DNA from: Comamonadaceae bacterium
GTDB taxonomy: Bacteria > Pseudomonadota > Gammaproteobacteria > Burkholderiales > Burkholderiaceae_C
Length of the DNA: 64,000 nucleotides
Reading direction: 5' to 3'
NCBI GenBank assembly: GCA_027484575.1
Contig: JAIXSQ010000010.1
Coordinates: 124,001 to 188,000 of the forward strand
Positions 17,246-27,670 of this stretch are shown in pieces. Each line of letters starts with the position of its first letter. The stretch's first letter is position 1. Below the pieces are notes generated by a model. That model did no database searches, was not told the DNA's origin, and was given only the letters and a program-made list of their open reading frames with translations. Position numbers and translations under genes: made by a program.

Positions 17246-18553
17246 TCAGGACTTGTTGGCTTTCTCGAAGCGCTCCAACTGCTCGTTGCCGCGCTTGACC
17301 GCCGCGTCCAGCGCCTCCTTCGGCTGCTTGGCGCCGCGCCAGACCTGCTCCATCTCCTCGTCGATGATGGTGCGGATCTGCACGAAGTTGCCCAGGCGCA
17401 CGCCGCGCGACTTGTCCGTGGTCTTGCGGATCATCTGCGTGACCGACACGTCGGTGCCCGGGTTCTTCTTGTAGAAGCCGGACTTGTCGGTCAGCTCGAA
17501 CGAGGCCTTGGTGACCGGCAGGTAGCCGGTGCGCTGGTGGCTCCTGGCCGCCACGTCGGGCTTGGACAGGTAGTCGAAGAACGCGGCCACGGCCTTGTAT
17601 TCCTCGGCCTTCTTGCCGCTCATCACCCACAGGCTGGCGCCGCCGATGACGGTGTTCTGCGGCGAGCCCGGCACGTCGGGGTAGTAGGGCAGGGCGCCGA
17701 TGCCGTAGCCGAACTTGCCGTTGCGGGTGACGTTGCCGTACAGCGCCGACGAGCCGGTGATCATGGCGCACTCGCCCGAGACGAAGGTGGCGTCGGCGGC
17801 GTTGCCGCGGCCCTTGTAGACGAACAGGCCGCTCTTGGCCATGTTGGCCAGGTTCTCGATGTGGCGCACGTGCAGCGGGCTGTTGAAGGCCAGCCGGGTG
17901 TCCAGGCCGCCGAAGCCGTTGTTCTTGGTGGCGAACAGCACGTTGTGCCAGGCCGAGAAGCTCTCCAGCTGGGTCCAGCTGATCCAGCTGGTGGTGAACG
18001 GGCACTTGTGGCCGCTGGCCTTGAGCTTGGCGGCGGCCAGCGCCACCTCGGGCCAGGTGGTGGGCGGCTTGTCGGCGTCCAGGCCGGCGGCCTTGAACGC
18101 GTCCTTGTTGTAGTGGAAGACCGGCGTCGAGCTGTTGAACGGGAAGCTCAGCATCTGGCCGTTGGGGGCGGTGTAGTAGCCCGCGACGGCCGGCACGTAC
18201 ACCGACGGGTCGAACTTGTAGCCGGCGTCGGTCATGACCTTGCCCACCGGCACGATGGCGCCCTTGCTGGCCATCATGGTGGCGGTGCCGACCTCGAAGA
18301 CCTGCAGCACGTGCGGCGCGTTGCCCGAGCGGTAGGCGGCGATGGCCGCGGTCATGGACTCGTCGTAGCTGCCCTTGAAGGTCGGGGTGATCCGGTAGTC
18401 CTTCTGGCTGGCGTTGAAGTCCTTGGCCATGTCGTTGACCCATTCGCCCAGGGCGCCGCCCATGGAATGCCACCACTGGATCTCGGTCTGGGCGGCGGCC
18501 GGCAGGGCCAGGGCGGCGGCCAGGGCGGCCAGGGCGAACTTGAGTCTCTTCAT
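17246..18553 (-). CDS. ugpB: sn-glycerol-3-phosphate periplasmic binding protein
   Basis: This 435-residue extracellular solute-binding protein (family 1) has a signal peptide MKRLKFALAALAAALALPAAAQ. The mature N terminus TEIQWWHSMGGALGEWVNDMAKDFN (residues 23-47) is the characteristic UgpB ligand region. Later marks are SYDESMTAAIAAYR, HVLQVFEVGTATMMAS and the W-rich pocket. AAGGAG lies 5 bases before the ATG. It is first in ugpBAEC and captures glycerol-3-phosphate or glycerophosphodiesters. A PhoB-type regulator would be expected from other bacteria, but I found no clear Pho box in the 264-base divergent gap. Confidence 0.95.
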   Translation of the reverse strand: MKRLKFALAALAAALALPAAAQTEIQWWHSMGGALGEWVNDMAKDFNASQKDYRITPTFKGSYDESMTAAIAAYRSGNAPHVLQVFEVGTATMMASKGAIVPVGKVMTDAGYKFDPSVYVPAVAGYYTAPNGQMLSFPFNSSTPVFHYNKDAFKAAGLDADKPPTTWPEVALAAAKLKASGHKCPFTTSWISWTQLESFSAWHNVLFATKNNGFGGLDTRLAFNSPLHVRHIENLANMAKSGLFVYKGRGNAADATFVSGECAMITGSSALYGNVTRNGKFGYGIGALPYYPDVPGSPQNTVIGGASLWVMSGKKAEEYKAVAAFFDYLSKPDVAARSHQRTGYLPVTKASFELTDKSGFYKKNPGTDVSVTQMIRKTTDKSRGVRLGNFVQIRTIIDEEMEQVWRGAKQPKEALDAAVKRGNEQLERFEKANKS

Positions 18554-18817
18554 GCAATCTCCTTGTGGGATGGGGTGCTCACGCGGGGCGTGACTCTACT
18601 GCGGGTCCATGACGGTTTCATTGGACCGGGGCCCCGCCGGGCCGGGGCTCGGGAGTTTCCATGAGCGCGCCGGGGCCCGGCGACGCCGGCGCGACCACAA
18701 GCCCCCGGGCCGGGCTGGACTGTTGCCCTGCGGTAACATCCCCGGCCAGCCGCTCCCACCCGGATCGTTCGGCTGAACCAGTGCCCCGCGGACCGCCCGC
18801 CGGGGCCCACCGGAACG

Positions 18818-21800
18818 ATGAACGCACCCACCACGATCGACCAGCTCCTGGCCGCGGCGTCCGACGAGGCCCCGCGCCTGCGCGAGATCCCCTACAACTA
18901 CACCTCGTTCTCCGACCGCGAGATCGTGATCCGCCTGCTCGGCGCCCGGGCCTGGGACCTGCTCGGCCGGCTGCGCACCGAGCGGGCCACCGGCCGCTCG
19001 GCCCGCATGCTCTACGAGGTGCTGGGCGACATCTGGGTGGTGCAGCGCAATCCCTACCTGCAGGACGACCTGCTGGACAACCCCGGCCGCCGCCGCGCCC
19101 TGGTCGAGGCCCTGCAGCACCGGCTGTCGGAGATCGGCAAGCGCCGCACGCCCGGCGCCGACCAGGCCCGCGACGCGCTGGTGGGCGAACTGCTGGCCGC
19201 GGCCCGCGCCGCGGTCGATGCCTTCGACGCCAGCTTCCGCGAGACCGCCGCGCTGCGCGCGCGGGCGCAGAAGGTGCTGCGCCGCCACACCGCGCGCGAC
19301 AACATCAAGTTCGACGGCCTCTCGCGCGTGTCCCACGTGACCGACGCGACCGACTGGCGCGTCGAGTACCCGTTCGTGGTGCTGTGCCCCGACACCGAGG
19401 CCGAGATGGCCGCGCTGGTGGCCGCCTGCATCGAGCTGGGCCTGACCATCATCCCGCGCGGCGGCGGCACCGGCTACACCGGCGGCGCGATCCCGCTGAC
19501 CTGGAAGAGCGTGGTGATCAACACCGAGAAGCTCGAGGCCATGACCGAGGTCGAGCAGGTCGCGATCCCGGGCCATGCGCAGCCGGTCGCCACCGTGTGG
19601 ACCGAGGCCGGCGTGGTCACCCAGCGGGTGGCCGACGCGGCCGAGCGGGCCGGCTACGTGTTCGCCGTGGACCCCACCTCGGCCGAGGCCTCGTGCATCG
19701 GCGGCAACATCGCCATGAACGCCGGCGGCAAGAAGGCCGTGCTGTGGGGCACCGCGCTGGACAACCTGGTGTCCTGGCGCATGGTGACGCCGCAGGCCGA
19801 GTGGCTCGAGGTCACCCGGCTGGACCACAACCTGGGCAAGATCCACGACGCCCCGTTCGCCAGCTTCCGCCTGCAGTGGTTCGCCGCCGACGGCCGCACG
19901 CCGCTGCGCGAGGAGACCCTGCGCATCCCCGGCGCGTCGTTCCGCAAGGAGGGCCTGGGCAAGGACGTGACCGACAAGTTCCTGTCGGGCCTGCCGGGCA
20001 TCCAGAAGGAAGGCTGCGACGGGCTGATCACCAGCGCGCGCTGGGTGGTGCACCGCATGCCGGCGCACACCCGCACCGTGTGCCTGGAGTTCTTCGGCAA
20101 CGCCAAGGACGCGGTGCCCAGCATCGTCGAGATCCGCGACTTCATGTTCGCCGAGAAGGACCGCTCGGGCGTGCTGCTGGCCGGCCTGGAGCACCTGGAC
20201 GACCGCTACCTCAAGGCCGTGGGCTACGCCACCAAGAGCAAGCGCGGCGGGCTGCCCAAGATGGTGCTGATCGGCGACCTGGTGGGCGACGATCCCGACG
20301 CGGTCGCCCGCGTGACCAGTGAGGTGGTGCGCATCGCCAACTCGCGCAGCGGCGAGGGCTTCGTGGCCGTCAGCCCCGAGGCGCGCAAGAAGTTCTGGCT
20401 CGACCGCAAGCGCACCGCCGCGATCAGCCGCCACACCAACGCCTTCAAGATCAACGAGGACGTGGTGATCCCGCTGCCGCGGATGGCCGAGTACACCGAC
20501 GGCATCGAGCGGATCAACATCGAGCTGTCGCTGCGCAACAAGATCGCGCTGGCCGGCGCGCTGGAGACCTTCTTCCAGCGCGGCAACCTGCCGCTGGGCA
20601 AGCTCGACGACGCCGCCGAGATCCCGTCGGCCGAGCTGCTGGAGGACCGCGTGCAGCAGGCGCTGGCGCTGGTGCGCGAGGTGCGCGCCCAGTGGCAGGA
20701 CTGGCTCGACCGCGTCGACGTGCTGTTCCCGCAGCTGCAGGACCACCGGCTGCGGGCCAGCTGGAAGACCCAGCTGCGCGCGCCGCTGCAGCAGATCTTC
20801 TCGGGCGCCGCCTTCGGCCCGCTGCTGGCCGAGGTGACGGCGATCCACCAGCGCGTGCTCAAGGGCCGCGTGTGGGTGGCGCTGCACATGCATGCCGGCG
20901 ACGGCAACGTGCACACCAACATCCCGGTCAACAGCGACGACTACGCGATGCTGCAGGCCGCGCACGAGGCGGTCAAACGCATCATGGCGCTGGCCCGCTC
21001 GCTGGACGGCGTGATCTCCGGCGAGCACGGCATCGGCATCACCAAGCTGGAGTTCCTGTCCGACGACGAGATCGCCCCCTTCGCCGACTACAAGGCCAGG
21101 GTCGACCCCGAGGGCCGCTTCAACAAGGGCAAGCTGCTGCGGCCGTCGACGCAGGACGCGCCGATGTCCCTGTACGCCGACCTGACCAACGCGTACACGC
21201 CCAGCTTCGGCCTGATGGGCCACGAGTCGCTGATCATGCAGCAGTCGGACATCGGCGCGATCGCCGACTCCGTCAAGGACTGCCTGCGCTGCGGCAAGTG
21301 CAAGCCGGTGTGCGCCACCCACGTGCCGCGCGCCAACCTGCTGTACAGCCCGCGCAACAAGATCCTGGCCACCTCGCTGCTGGTCGAGGCCTTCCTGTAC
21401 GAGGAGCAGACCCGCCGCGGCGTGTCGATCCGCCACTGGCAGGAGTTCGAGGACGTCTCGGACCACTGCACCGTGTGCCACAAGTGCGCCAACCCCTGCC
21501 CGGTGAAGATCGACTTCGGCGACGTGTCGATGAACATGCGCAACCTGCTGCGCAAGATGGGCCAGAAGAGCTTCCGGCCCGGCAACGCGGCCGCGATGTT
21601 CATGCTCAACGCCACCAACCCCGAGACCATCAAGATGGCCCGTGCGGCGATGGTCGGCGTGGGCTTCAAGGCGCAGCGCCTGGCCAACGACCTGCTGCGC
21701 GGCCTGGCCCGCAAGCAGGTGGGCCGCCCGCCGGCCACCGACAAGCCGGCGCCGGTGAAGGAACAGGTCATCCACTTCATCAACAAGAAGCTGCCGGGCG

Positions 21801-22693
21801 GCCTGCCCAAGAAGACCGCGCGGGCGCTGCTGGACATCGAGGACAAGGACTACGTCCCGATCATCCGCAACCCGCAAGCCACCACGCCGGACAGCGAGGC
21901 CGTCTTCTATTTCCCGGGCTGCGGCTCCGAGCGCCTGTTCTCGCAGGTGGGCCTGGCCACCCAGGCGATGCTGTGGCACGCCGGCGTGCAAACCGTGCTG
22001 CCGCCCGGCTACCTGTGCTGCGGCTACCCGCAGCGCGGCTCGGGCCAGTTCGACAAGGCCGAGAAGATGATCACGGACAACCGGGTGCTGTTCCACCGCG
22101 TGGCCAACACGCTGAACTACCTGGACATCAAGACCGTGGTGGTCTCCTGCGGCACCTGCTACGACCAGCTGCAGGGCTACGAGTTCGACAAGATCTTCCC
22201 GGGCTGCCGCATCGTGGACATCCACGAGTACCTGCTCGAGAAGGGCATCACGCTGCCCGGCGGGGGGGCCTACCTGTACCACGACCCCTGCCACTCGCCG
22301 ATGAAGCTGCAGGAGCCCATGAAGACCGTCAAGGCGCTGTTGGGCGAGCAGGTGCGCAAGTCCGAGCGCTGCTGCGGCGAGTCGGGCACGCTGGGCGTCA
22401 CCCGCCCCGACATCTCCACGCAGGTGCGCTTCCGCAAGGAAGAGGAACTGCGCAAGGACGAGGCCGCGCTGCGGGCCGCCGGCGCGCTGCCGGCCCAGGG
22501 CGACGTGAAGATCCTCACCAGCTGCCCCAGCTGCCTGCAGGGCCTCACGCGCTACGGCAACGACCTGCAGAACGGCCTGCTGGAGGCCGACTACATCGTG
22601 GTCGAGATGGCGCAGAAGATCCTGGGCCCCGACTGGATGCCGCGCTACGTGCATGCCGCCAACACCGGCGGCATCGAGCGCGTGCTGGTCTGA
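18818..22693 (+). CDS. DUF3683-FAD-linked oxidase-Fe-S-CCG fusion oxidoreductase (D-lactate/glycolate dehydrogenase-like)
   Basis: This 1291-residue protein fuses four modules. An N-terminal DUF3683 region (about 1-170) is followed by a PCMH-type FAD-binding domain ([17 protein letters not shown] at about 210-227) and an FAD-oxidase C-terminal domain ([26 protein letters not shown], about 690-760). Two 4Fe-4S motifs come next ([11 protein letters not shown] at about 823, [12 protein letters not shown] at about 885), then two CCG domains (CCGYPQRGS at about 1066, CCGESGTLG at about 1186). The order GlcD, GlcF/LldE-like is that of 2-hydroxyacid dehydrogenases, probably passing electrons to quinone. 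D-lactate is the most likely substrate but is unproven. It is encoded alone, divergent from ugpB, with a HIT gene 2 bases downstream. Confidence 0.85.
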   Translation: MNAPTTIDQLLAAASDEAPRLREIPYNYTSFSDREIVIRLLGARAWDLLGRLRTERATGRSARMLYEVLGDIWVVQRNPYLQDDLLDNPGRRRALVEALQHRLSEIGKRRTPGADQARDALVGELLAAARAAVDAFDASFRETAALRARAQKVLRRHTARDNIKFDGLSRVSHVTDATDWRVEYPFVVLCPDTEAEMAALVAACIELGLTIIPRGGGTGYTGGAIPLTWKSVVINTEKLEAMTEVEQVAIPGHAQPVATVWTEAGVVTQRVADAAERAGYVFAVDPTSAEASCIGGNIAMNAGGKKAVLWGTALDNLVSWRMVTPQAEWLEVTRLDHNLGKIHDAPFASFRLQWFAADGRTPLREETLRIPGASFRKEGLGKDVTDKFLSGLPGIQKEGCDGLITSARWVVHRMPAHTRTVCLEFFGNAKDAVPSIVEIRDFMFAEKDRSGVLLAGLEHLDDRYLKAVGYATKSKRGGLPKMVLIGDLVGDDPDAVARVTSEVVRIANSRSGEGFVAVSPEARKKFWLDRKRTAAISRHTNAFKINEDVVIPLPRMAEYTDGIERINIELSLRNKIALAGALETFFQRGNLPLGKLDDAAEIPSAELLEDRVQQALALVREVRAQWQDWLDRVDVLFPQLQDHRLRASWKTQLRAPLQQIFSGAAFGPLLAEVTAIHQRVLKGRVWVALHMHAGDGNVHTNIPVNSDDYAMLQAAHEAVKRIMALARSLDGVISGEHGIGITKLEFLSDDEIAPFADYKARVDPEGRFNKGKLLRPSTQDAPMSLYADLTNAYTPSFGLMGHESLIMQQSDIGAIADSVKDCLRCGKCKPVCATHVPRANLLYSPRNKILATSLLVEAFLYEEQTRRGVSIRHWQEFEDVSDHCTVCHKCANPCPVKIDFGDVSMNMRNLLRKMGQKSFRPGNAAAMFMLNATNPETIKMARAAMVGVGFKAQRLANDLLRGLARKQVGRPPATDKPAPVKEQVIHFINKKLPGGLPKKTARALLDIEDKDYVPIIRNPQATTPDSEAVFYFPGCGSERLFSQVGLATQAMLWHAGVQTVLPPGYLCCGYPQRGSGQFDKAEKMITDNRVLFHRVANTLNYLDIKTVVVSCGTCYDQLQGYEFDKIFPGCRIVDIHEYLLEKGITLPGGGAYLYHDPCHSPMKLQEPMKTVKALLGEQVRKSERCCGESGTLGVTRPDISTQVRFRKEEELRKDEAALRAAGALPAQGDVKILTSCPSCLQGLTRYGNDLQNGLLEADYIVVEMAQKILGPDWMPRYVHAANTGGIERVLV

Positions 22694-22695
22694 GC

Positions 22696-23133
22696 GTGGC
22701 CGACGCGCCGGCCTGCCCCCTGTGCGCCGGCGACGGCGGCGTGCTGGTCGCCCGCACCGCCAGCCTGCGGCTGGTGCGGGCCGACGAGCCCGGCCTGCCG
22801 GCCTTCTACCGCGTGGTCTGGAACGCCCACGCCGCCGAGTTCTCCGACCTCGCGCCCGCGCAGCGGCAGCACTGCCTGGACGCGGTGGTGGCGGTCGAGC
22901 AGGTCCTGCGCGAGCACCTGCGCCCCGACAAGATCAACCTGGCCAGCCTGGGCAACCTGGTGCCGCACGTGCACTGGCACGTCATCGCCCGCTGGCAGGC
23001 CGACCCGCACTGGCCGCAGCCGGTGTGGGCCCCGGCCAGCCGGCCGGCCGACCCCGGCCTGCAGGCGCGGGTGCTGGCTGCCCGGCCGGCGCTGGAGCAG
23101 GCGCTGGCCTTGCGGCTGCAGGGCCTCGCCTGA
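22696..23133 (+). CDS. HIT family protein (histidine triad nucleotide hydrolase)
   Basis: The 145-residue protein begins with GTG at 22696, two bases after the upstream stop, so translation is coupled. It has CPLC near the N terminus (a zinc-type pair seen in this subgroup), a central YRVVWNAHAAEFSDLAPAQ, and the triad motif HVHWHVIAR (HxHxH). This places it in the HIT superfamily, which hydrolyses nucleoside phosphoramidates or dinucleoside polyphosphates. A role linked to the preceding oxidoreductase is not obvious; co-occurrence may simply be conserved housekeeping. Confidence 0.88.
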   Translation: MADAPACPLCAGDGGVLVARTASLRLVRADEPGLPAFYRVVWNAHAAEFSDLAPAQRQHCLDAVVAVEQVLREHLRPDKINLASLGNLVPHVHWHVIARWQADPHWPQPVWAPASRPADPGLQARVLAARPALEQALALRLQGLA

Positions 23134-23211
23134 GAGTCTCAGGCGCGTGAAATCCGGCACGGCGCTGTGGCCGCACCGTGCAAAACCGCACATTTGTAAC
23201 GGCCAGTAAGC

Positions 23212-23217
23212 TATAAC
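23212..23217 (+). promoter_or_regulatory. candidate -10 element upstream of the FecR-domain gene
   Basis: TATAAC matches five of six consensus bases and lies in an AT-richer patch that includes CACATTTGTAA, unusual in this window. A start about 7 bases later would leave a leader of some 55 bases before the ATG at 23278. The nearest -35-like hexamer TTGTAA (23194-23199) is only 12 bases upstream, too close for sigma-70, so only the -10 is proposed. Confidence 0.4.
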
Positions 23218-23277
23218 CCTCAACGTTTGCGCGGGGGTTCCGACACGACGGGTGGCCGCGCGCCCGGAGGGGAAAGC

Positions 23278-24642
23278 ATGCTGGTCAACAACACACGCCT
23301 CCTGCTGCTGGCCTGCGCGGCATGGATCGGCTGGGCGGCGCCTGCCACCGCGCAGACCGCGGGCGAGGTCGAGTTCGCGCGCGGCGTGGGCTTCGTCCAG
23401 ACGCCGGGGCAGACGCCCCGCACCCTGGGCCGGGGCGCGCAGCTGGCCGAGGGCGACCGCATCACCACGGCCGACGGCGCCTCGGCGATCGTGCGGCTGC
23501 AGGACGGCACCCGCATGACGGTGCGCCCCAATTCCGAACTCGTGCTGCAGCAGTACCGCTTCCGCGAGAGCGCGACCGACAACGGCATGCTGCTGCAGAT
23601 GGTGCGCGGGGGATTTCGCGCCATCACCGGCCTGATCGCCAAGGGCTCGCCCGACGCGGCCAAGGTGCAGACCAGCACGGCCACCATCGGCATCCGCGGC
23701 ACCGACTTCGATGCCCGCCTGTGCGCGCGCGACTGCGGCGCCGAGAGCCAGCGCATCGCCGACGCCGCCCGCCCCAACGCCGTGCTGGCCAGCGCCAAGG
23801 TGGTCCAGGCCACCGGCGAGCTGTACGCGGTGGACGCCGGCAACCAGCGCCGCCGGCTGGTCGACGGCGGCAGCATCTACCCGGGCGACGTGGTCGAGAC
23901 CATGCCCGGCGCGCGCGCCGTGGTGGCCTTCCGCGACGAGTCGCGGGTGACCCTGGGCTCCAACACGCGGTTCCGGGTCGACAACTTCGTCTACGACCCG
24001 GCCAACGCCGGCGAGGGCCGCTTCCTGGCCTCGCTGCTGCGCGGCTCCGTGCGCGCGCTCACGGGCCTGATCGCCAAGGCGAACAACCGCAACGTGGGCT
24101 TCTCCACGGCCACCGCCACCATCGGCATCCGGGGCACCGGCTTCGACGCCTCGTGCGGCGGCGACTGCACCGGCGGCAACCTGACCCTCTGGACCTGGCT
24201 GGGCGCCATCACCTTCCAGCAGAACGGCGGGACCACCAACGCGCTGCAGCTGCTGCAGGAGGGCCAGGGCCTGTTCCTCTCGCCCAGCCAGGGCGTGGTG
24301 CCGATCACCAACGCGCCCGACATCGACGGCCCGCGTCCGGACGGCGTGCCGGTGCCCGCCAAGCTGTTCGCGGCCGAGAACGTGCCCGACGCGCGCGAGG
24401 GGCTGTTCGTGTTCGTGCGCGACGGCCACATCGAGGTCGCGACCGCCTCCGAGGTGCTGCACCTGGGCCGCGGCGAGGCGGGTTTCGCGGGGCAGGGCGG
24501 CGACACCGCGCGGCCCGTGAACATTCCCAAGTTCATCGACTTCGACACCCTGCCGCTGCCCACGCCCAACGCGGCGCGGGTGGCGCTGCTGTCGTCGGTG
24601 CTGCGGGACAACAACGTCTCGACCTCCAACGTCTGCAAGTGA
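23278..24642 (+). CDS. exported protein with two tandem FecR domains
   Basis: The 454-residue protein has a signal peptide (about 1-26, ending PATAQ) and no other membrane segment, so it is periplasmic or secreted, unlike classical inner-membrane FecR sigma regulators. Two FecR-type beta domains are evident. Each runs from a DGASAIVRLQDGTRMTVRPNS-like or GARAVVAFRDESRVTLGSNT-like core, through a shared RGxxRAxTGLIAK segment, to TATIGIRGTxFDA. Each copy ends with a close Cys pair (CARDC, CGGDC). GGAGGGGAAAGC precedes the ATG. It lies 78 bases upstream of a TpsB-like outer-membrane transporter, so the pair probably forms one system. No sigma factor is nearby. Confidence 0.85.
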   Translation: MLVNNTRLLLLACAAWIGWAAPATAQTAGEVEFARGVGFVQTPGQTPRTLGRGAQLAEGDRITTADGASAIVRLQDGTRMTVRPNSELVLQQYRFRESATDNGMLLQMVRGGFRAITGLIAKGSPDAAKVQTSTATIGIRGTDFDARLCARDCGAESQRIADAARPNAVLASAKVVQATGELYAVDAGNQRRRLVDGGSIYPGDVVETMPGARAVVAFRDESRVTLGSNTRFRVDNFVYDPANAGEGRFLASLLRGSVRALTGLIAKANNRNVGFSTATATIGIRGTGFDASCGGDCTGGNLTLWTWLGAITFQQNGGTTNALQLLQEGQGLFLSPSQGVVPITNAPDIDGPRPDGVPVPAKLFAAENVPDAREGLFVFVRDGHIEVATASEVLHLGRGEAGFAGQGGDTARPVNIPKFIDFDTLPLPTPNAARVALLSSVLRDNNVSTSNVCK

Positions 24643-24720
24643 GGCCGCCGTGCCGGGGCGGGCGCGCGCGGGGCGGGTGCGACAATCGGCTGAAACAACT
24701 GGTGACATGAGGGGCAGAGC

Positions 24721-26373
24721 ATGGGCAAGCAGCAGCAGCCGCGCGGTCGCGGCCTGACGGGGTCGTCGCGCACGCTCGCGGCGCTGGCGCTCGCGGCAGC
24801 CGCCGGCAGCGTGGCCGCCCAGCCGGCCCAGCCGGCCCAGCCCGTGGTGCCGCCCGTGCCGCTGCAGCCGGCGCCCGAGCCGGTGTTCGCGATCCGCGGC
24901 TTCCAGGTGACGGGGGACAACCCGCTGGGCGAGGCCGAGACCCAGCGCCTGCTGGCGCCGTACGTGCGCGAGACCGCCACCATCGCCACCCTGCAGGACG
25001 CCAGCGCGGCGCTGGAGACCGCCCTGCGCAACCGCGGCTACGGCCTGCACCGGGTGGCCTTGCCGCCCCAGCAGGTGGGCGCGGCCGTGCGGCTGGAGAT
25101 CGTCACCTTCGCGGTCAGCAAGGTCGCCATCGAGGGCGCCACGCTGTACGACGCGCAGAACATCCGCGGCAGCATCCCCGAACTGCAGGAAGGCAGCACC
25201 CCCAACTTCAAGCGGCTGGCGGTGCAGAGCGCGATCGCCAACGAGAACCCGAACAAGCAGCTGCAGGTGGGCATCCGCGAGGGCGACGACCCGGACAAGA
25301 TCGACGCCACCGTCACCGTGCGCGAGAAGCGCCCCTGGACCTTCGCGGTCGGCCTGAACAACTCGGGCACGCAGGCCACGGGCCGCGACCGCCTGACGGT
25401 CTCCGGCGGCCACACCAACCTGTTCAACCGCGACCACCAGTTCAACGCCGCCTGGACCACCTCGATCGAGCGCGGCAACGACGTCAAGCAGCTGGGCCTG
25501 TCGTACCGCGTGCCGCTGTACGCGCTGGGCGGGGTGGTGGGCGCCAGCTACACCACCTCGGACGTGGTGGGCAACTTCGGCGCCTTCAGCAGCACCGGCG
25601 CGGGCAGCACCTTCGGCCTGAACTGGACCTTCTACCTGCCGCCCGAGGGCGGCCGCCGCAGCTATGTCGTGCTGGGCTACGACGACAAGGTGTTCCGCGC
25701 GGCGCGCATCAACAGCACCGTGGTGCCCGGCGCCTCCGACCGGCGCAGCCGGCCGCTGAGCATCGGCTACAACGCCCGCACCGAGAGCGAGCGCTCGGTG
25801 TGGGGGTACACGGTCGACTTCGTGGCCAACACCGGCAGCGGCTCCAGCAACGACCTGGCGTCCTACCAGAGCGAGGACCCGCGCATCGACACGCTGCACT
25901 GGCGCCTGCTGCGCGGCAGCTTCAGCTGGATCGCGCCCATGGGCGGCAACTGGCTGCTCAGCGCCCGCAGCAACTGGCAGTACAGCCCCCACGTGCTGCT
26001 GGCCGGCGAGCAGGTCGGCCTGGGTGGCCTGGCCTCGGTGCGGGGCACCGAGATCGAGCGGCCCCTGTCGGCCGACAAGGGTGTCATCGCCTCGCTGGAG
26101 CTCACCACGCCCGAGCTGGCGCCGGGCCTGCGCGGCGCCGGCTTCGTCGACGGCGGCTACGTGCGCAACAACCGGCCCAACGACTTCAACAAGCCCGCCA
26201 GCGACGGCCTGTCCAGCCTGGGCCTGGGCCTGCGCTGGAACAGCGGCAACTACACGGCCTCGCTGGACTACGCGAAGCTGCTGGACGGCTCCAAGGTGTC
26301 GCGCACCTTCAACTCGGCCGCGCCCCGCCGCGGCGACGAGCGGGTGTACGTGAACCTCGCCGTCCGTTTCTGA
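24721..26373 (+). CDS. ShlB/FhaC/HecB-family two-partner secretion transporter (TpsB-like)
   Basis: The 550-residue outer-membrane protein has an N-terminal export signal (about 1-38) and a Pro-rich linker. POTRA-like modules follow (FAIRGFQVTGDNPLGEAETQRLLAPYV, then VAIEGATLYDAQNIRGSIPELQEG, about 55-180). From about 215 a 16-strand barrel profile ends in Phe (YVNLAVRF). GGLASVRGTEIERPL carries the VRG of the conserved L6 loop motif, with Thr in place of the usual aromatic/Phe residue. Such transporters secrete beta-helical TpsA proteins, but no TpsA with a hemagglutination-type TPS domain is in the window. The upstream FecR-domain protein is the only visible partner. Confidence 0.88.
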   Translation: MGKQQQPRGRGLTGSSRTLAALALAAAAGSVAAQPAQPAQPVVPPVPLQPAPEPVFAIRGFQVTGDNPLGEAETQRLLAPYVRETATIATLQDASAALETALRNRGYGLHRVALPPQQVGAAVRLEIVTFAVSKVAIEGATLYDAQNIRGSIPELQEGSTPNFKRLAVQSAIANENPNKQLQVGIREGDDPDKIDATVTVREKRPWTFAVGLNNSGTQATGRDRLTVSGGHTNLFNRDHQFNAAWTTSIERGNDVKQLGLSYRVPLYALGGVVGASYTTSDVVGNFGAFSSTGAGSTFGLNWTFYLPPEGGRRSYVVLGYDDKVFRAARINSTVVPGASDRRSRPLSIGYNARTESERSVWGYTVDFVANTGSGSSNDLASYQSEDPRIDTLHWRLLRGSFSWIAPMGGNWLLSARSNWQYSPHVLLAGEQVGLGGLASVRGTEIERPLSADKGVIASLELTTPELAPGLRGAGFVDGGYVRNNRPNDFNKPASDGLSSLGLGLRWNSGNYTASLDYAKLLDGSKVSRTFNSAAPRRGDERVYVNLAVRF

Positions 26374-26384
26374 TCCCACTCCCC

Positions 26385-26792
26385 ATGGCAGGACTGCAAA
26401 GCGGCATCACGCCGCAATCGATCACGGTGCACGGGCGCTCGCGCGTGCTGGAAGTCGGCTTTTCCGACGGCGCGGTGTACCGCATCCCCTTCGAGCTGAT
26501 GCGCGTGTACTCGCCCTCGGCCGAGGTGCAGGGGCACGGCCCCGGCCAGGAGGTGCTGCAGACGGGCAAGCGCGAGGTCGAGCTGCTCGCCCTCGACCCC
26601 GTGGGCAACTACGCGGTGCAGCCGCGCTTTTCCGACGGCCACGACAGCGGCATCTTCTCTTGGGACTACCTGTACTTCCTGGGCTCGCAGCAGGAGCAGC
26701 TGTGGGCCGACTACGAGCGCCGGCTGCGCGAGGCCGGGGCCGACCGCGACGCGCCCATGGCGTCGGCGCGCGGCGGCAGCTGCGGCCACTGA
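26385..26792 (+). CDS. DUF971 (GBBH-like N-terminal domain) protein
   Basis: The 135-residue soluble protein has the DUF971 fold signature: [40 protein letters not shown] (about residues 13-52), [28 protein letters not shown], and a C-terminal GGSCGH with a potential metal-binding Cys-His pair. The related domain is found at the N terminus of gamma-butyrobetaine hydroxylases and on some Mrp/ApbC proteins. Its place directly before ubiE is conserved across Burkholderiales; a link to Fe-S or quinone metabolism has been suggested only by context. Confidence 0.85.
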   Translation: MAGLQSGITPQSITVHGRSRVLEVGFSDGAVYRIPFELMRVYSPSAEVQGHGPGQEVLQTGKREVELLALDPVGNYAVQPRFSDGHDSGIFSWDYLYFLGSQQEQLWADYERRLREAGADRDAPMASARGGSCGH

Positions 26793-26916
26793 GCCGGCAA
26801 CGCGCGTTGCTGTTGCGCCGGCGCCTCGGCCGGATGGCCGAAGGCCACGGGACATAACCCCTTCCGCCGGACGGGCGCCGCCGTGGGGCCTTGGTCGCGC
26901 CGCTTACCATTGCCGC

Positions 26917-27648
26917 ATGAGCAGTACGCATTTCGGCTTCGAGACCGTCGACGAACGCGACAAGGCCCGTCGCGTGCGCGGCGTGTTCGACTCGGTCGCC
27001 TCCCGCTACGACGTCATGAACGACCTGATGTCGGCCGGCCTGCACCGCGCGTGGAAGGCCTACACCGTGATGGTGGCCAACGTGCAGCCGGGCTGGCAGG
27101 TGCTCGACATCGCCGGGGGCACCGGCGACCTGGCGCTGGCCTTCGCGCCCAAGGTGTCGCCCGGCGGCACCGTGGTGCACACCGACATCAACCAGGCCAT
27201 GCTGCGCACCGGCCGCGACCGGCTCGTCGACGCCGGCGTGGTGCTGCCCACCGTGGTCTGCGACGCCGAGCGGCTGCCGTTTCCCGACGGCCACTTCGAC
27301 CTGGTCACCGTGGCCTTCGGCCTGCGCAACATGACCCACAAGGACCGCGCGCTGGCCGAGATGCGCCGCGTGCTGCGCCCGGGCGGCAAGCTGCTGGTGC
27401 TCGAGTTCTCGCGCGTGGCCAAGCCGCTGGCCAAGGCCTACGACTGGTATTCGTTCCAGGTGCTGCCCCGCCTGGGCCGGCTGGTGGCCGGCGATGCGGA
27501 CAGCTACCGCTACCTGGCCGAGTCGATCCGCATGCACCCGGGCCAGGAGGAACTCAAGGCCCTGATGCACGACGCCGGCTTCGGCCACGTCGACTGGCAC
27601 AACCTCACCGGCGGGGTCGCGGCCCTGCACGTGGGCATCAAGTGCTGA
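26917..27648 (+). CDS. ubiE: demethylmenaquinone/2-methoxy-6-polyprenyl-1,4-benzoquinol C-methyltransferase
   Basis: The 243-residue SAM-dependent methyltransferase carries out the C-methylation step of ubiquinone synthesis. Marks are the N-terminal [36 protein letters not shown] (about 3-38), the SAM motif [39 protein letters not shown] and the C-terminal [14 protein letters not shown]. The length is normal for UbiE. A -10-like TACCAT ends 6 bases before the ATG and there is no Shine-Dalgarno sequence, so the message may be leaderless. It is followed by Tim44-like, ubiJ and ubiB genes, the standard ubiquinone cluster. Confidence 0.97.
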   Translation: MSSTHFGFETVDERDKARRVRGVFDSVASRYDVMNDLMSAGLHRAWKAYTVMVANVQPGWQVLDIAGGTGDLALAFAPKVSPGGTVVHTDINQAMLRTGRDRLVDAGVVLPTVVCDAERLPFPDGHFDLVTVAFGLRNMTHKDRALAEMRRVLRPGGKLLVLEFSRVAKPLAKAYDWYSFQVLPRLGRLVAGDADSYRYLAESIRMHPGQEELKALMHDAGFGHVDWHNLTGGVAALHVGIKC

Positions 27649-27670
27649 GCCGAGGCAGGAGGACAGGCAG

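Noticed and set aside
23278-24642. FecR-domain gene read as an anti-sigma regulator of iron uptake
   Set aside because: No sigma factor or TonB receptor is adjacent, there is a signal peptide and no inner-membrane helix, and there are two FecR domains. The TpsB neighbour fits better.
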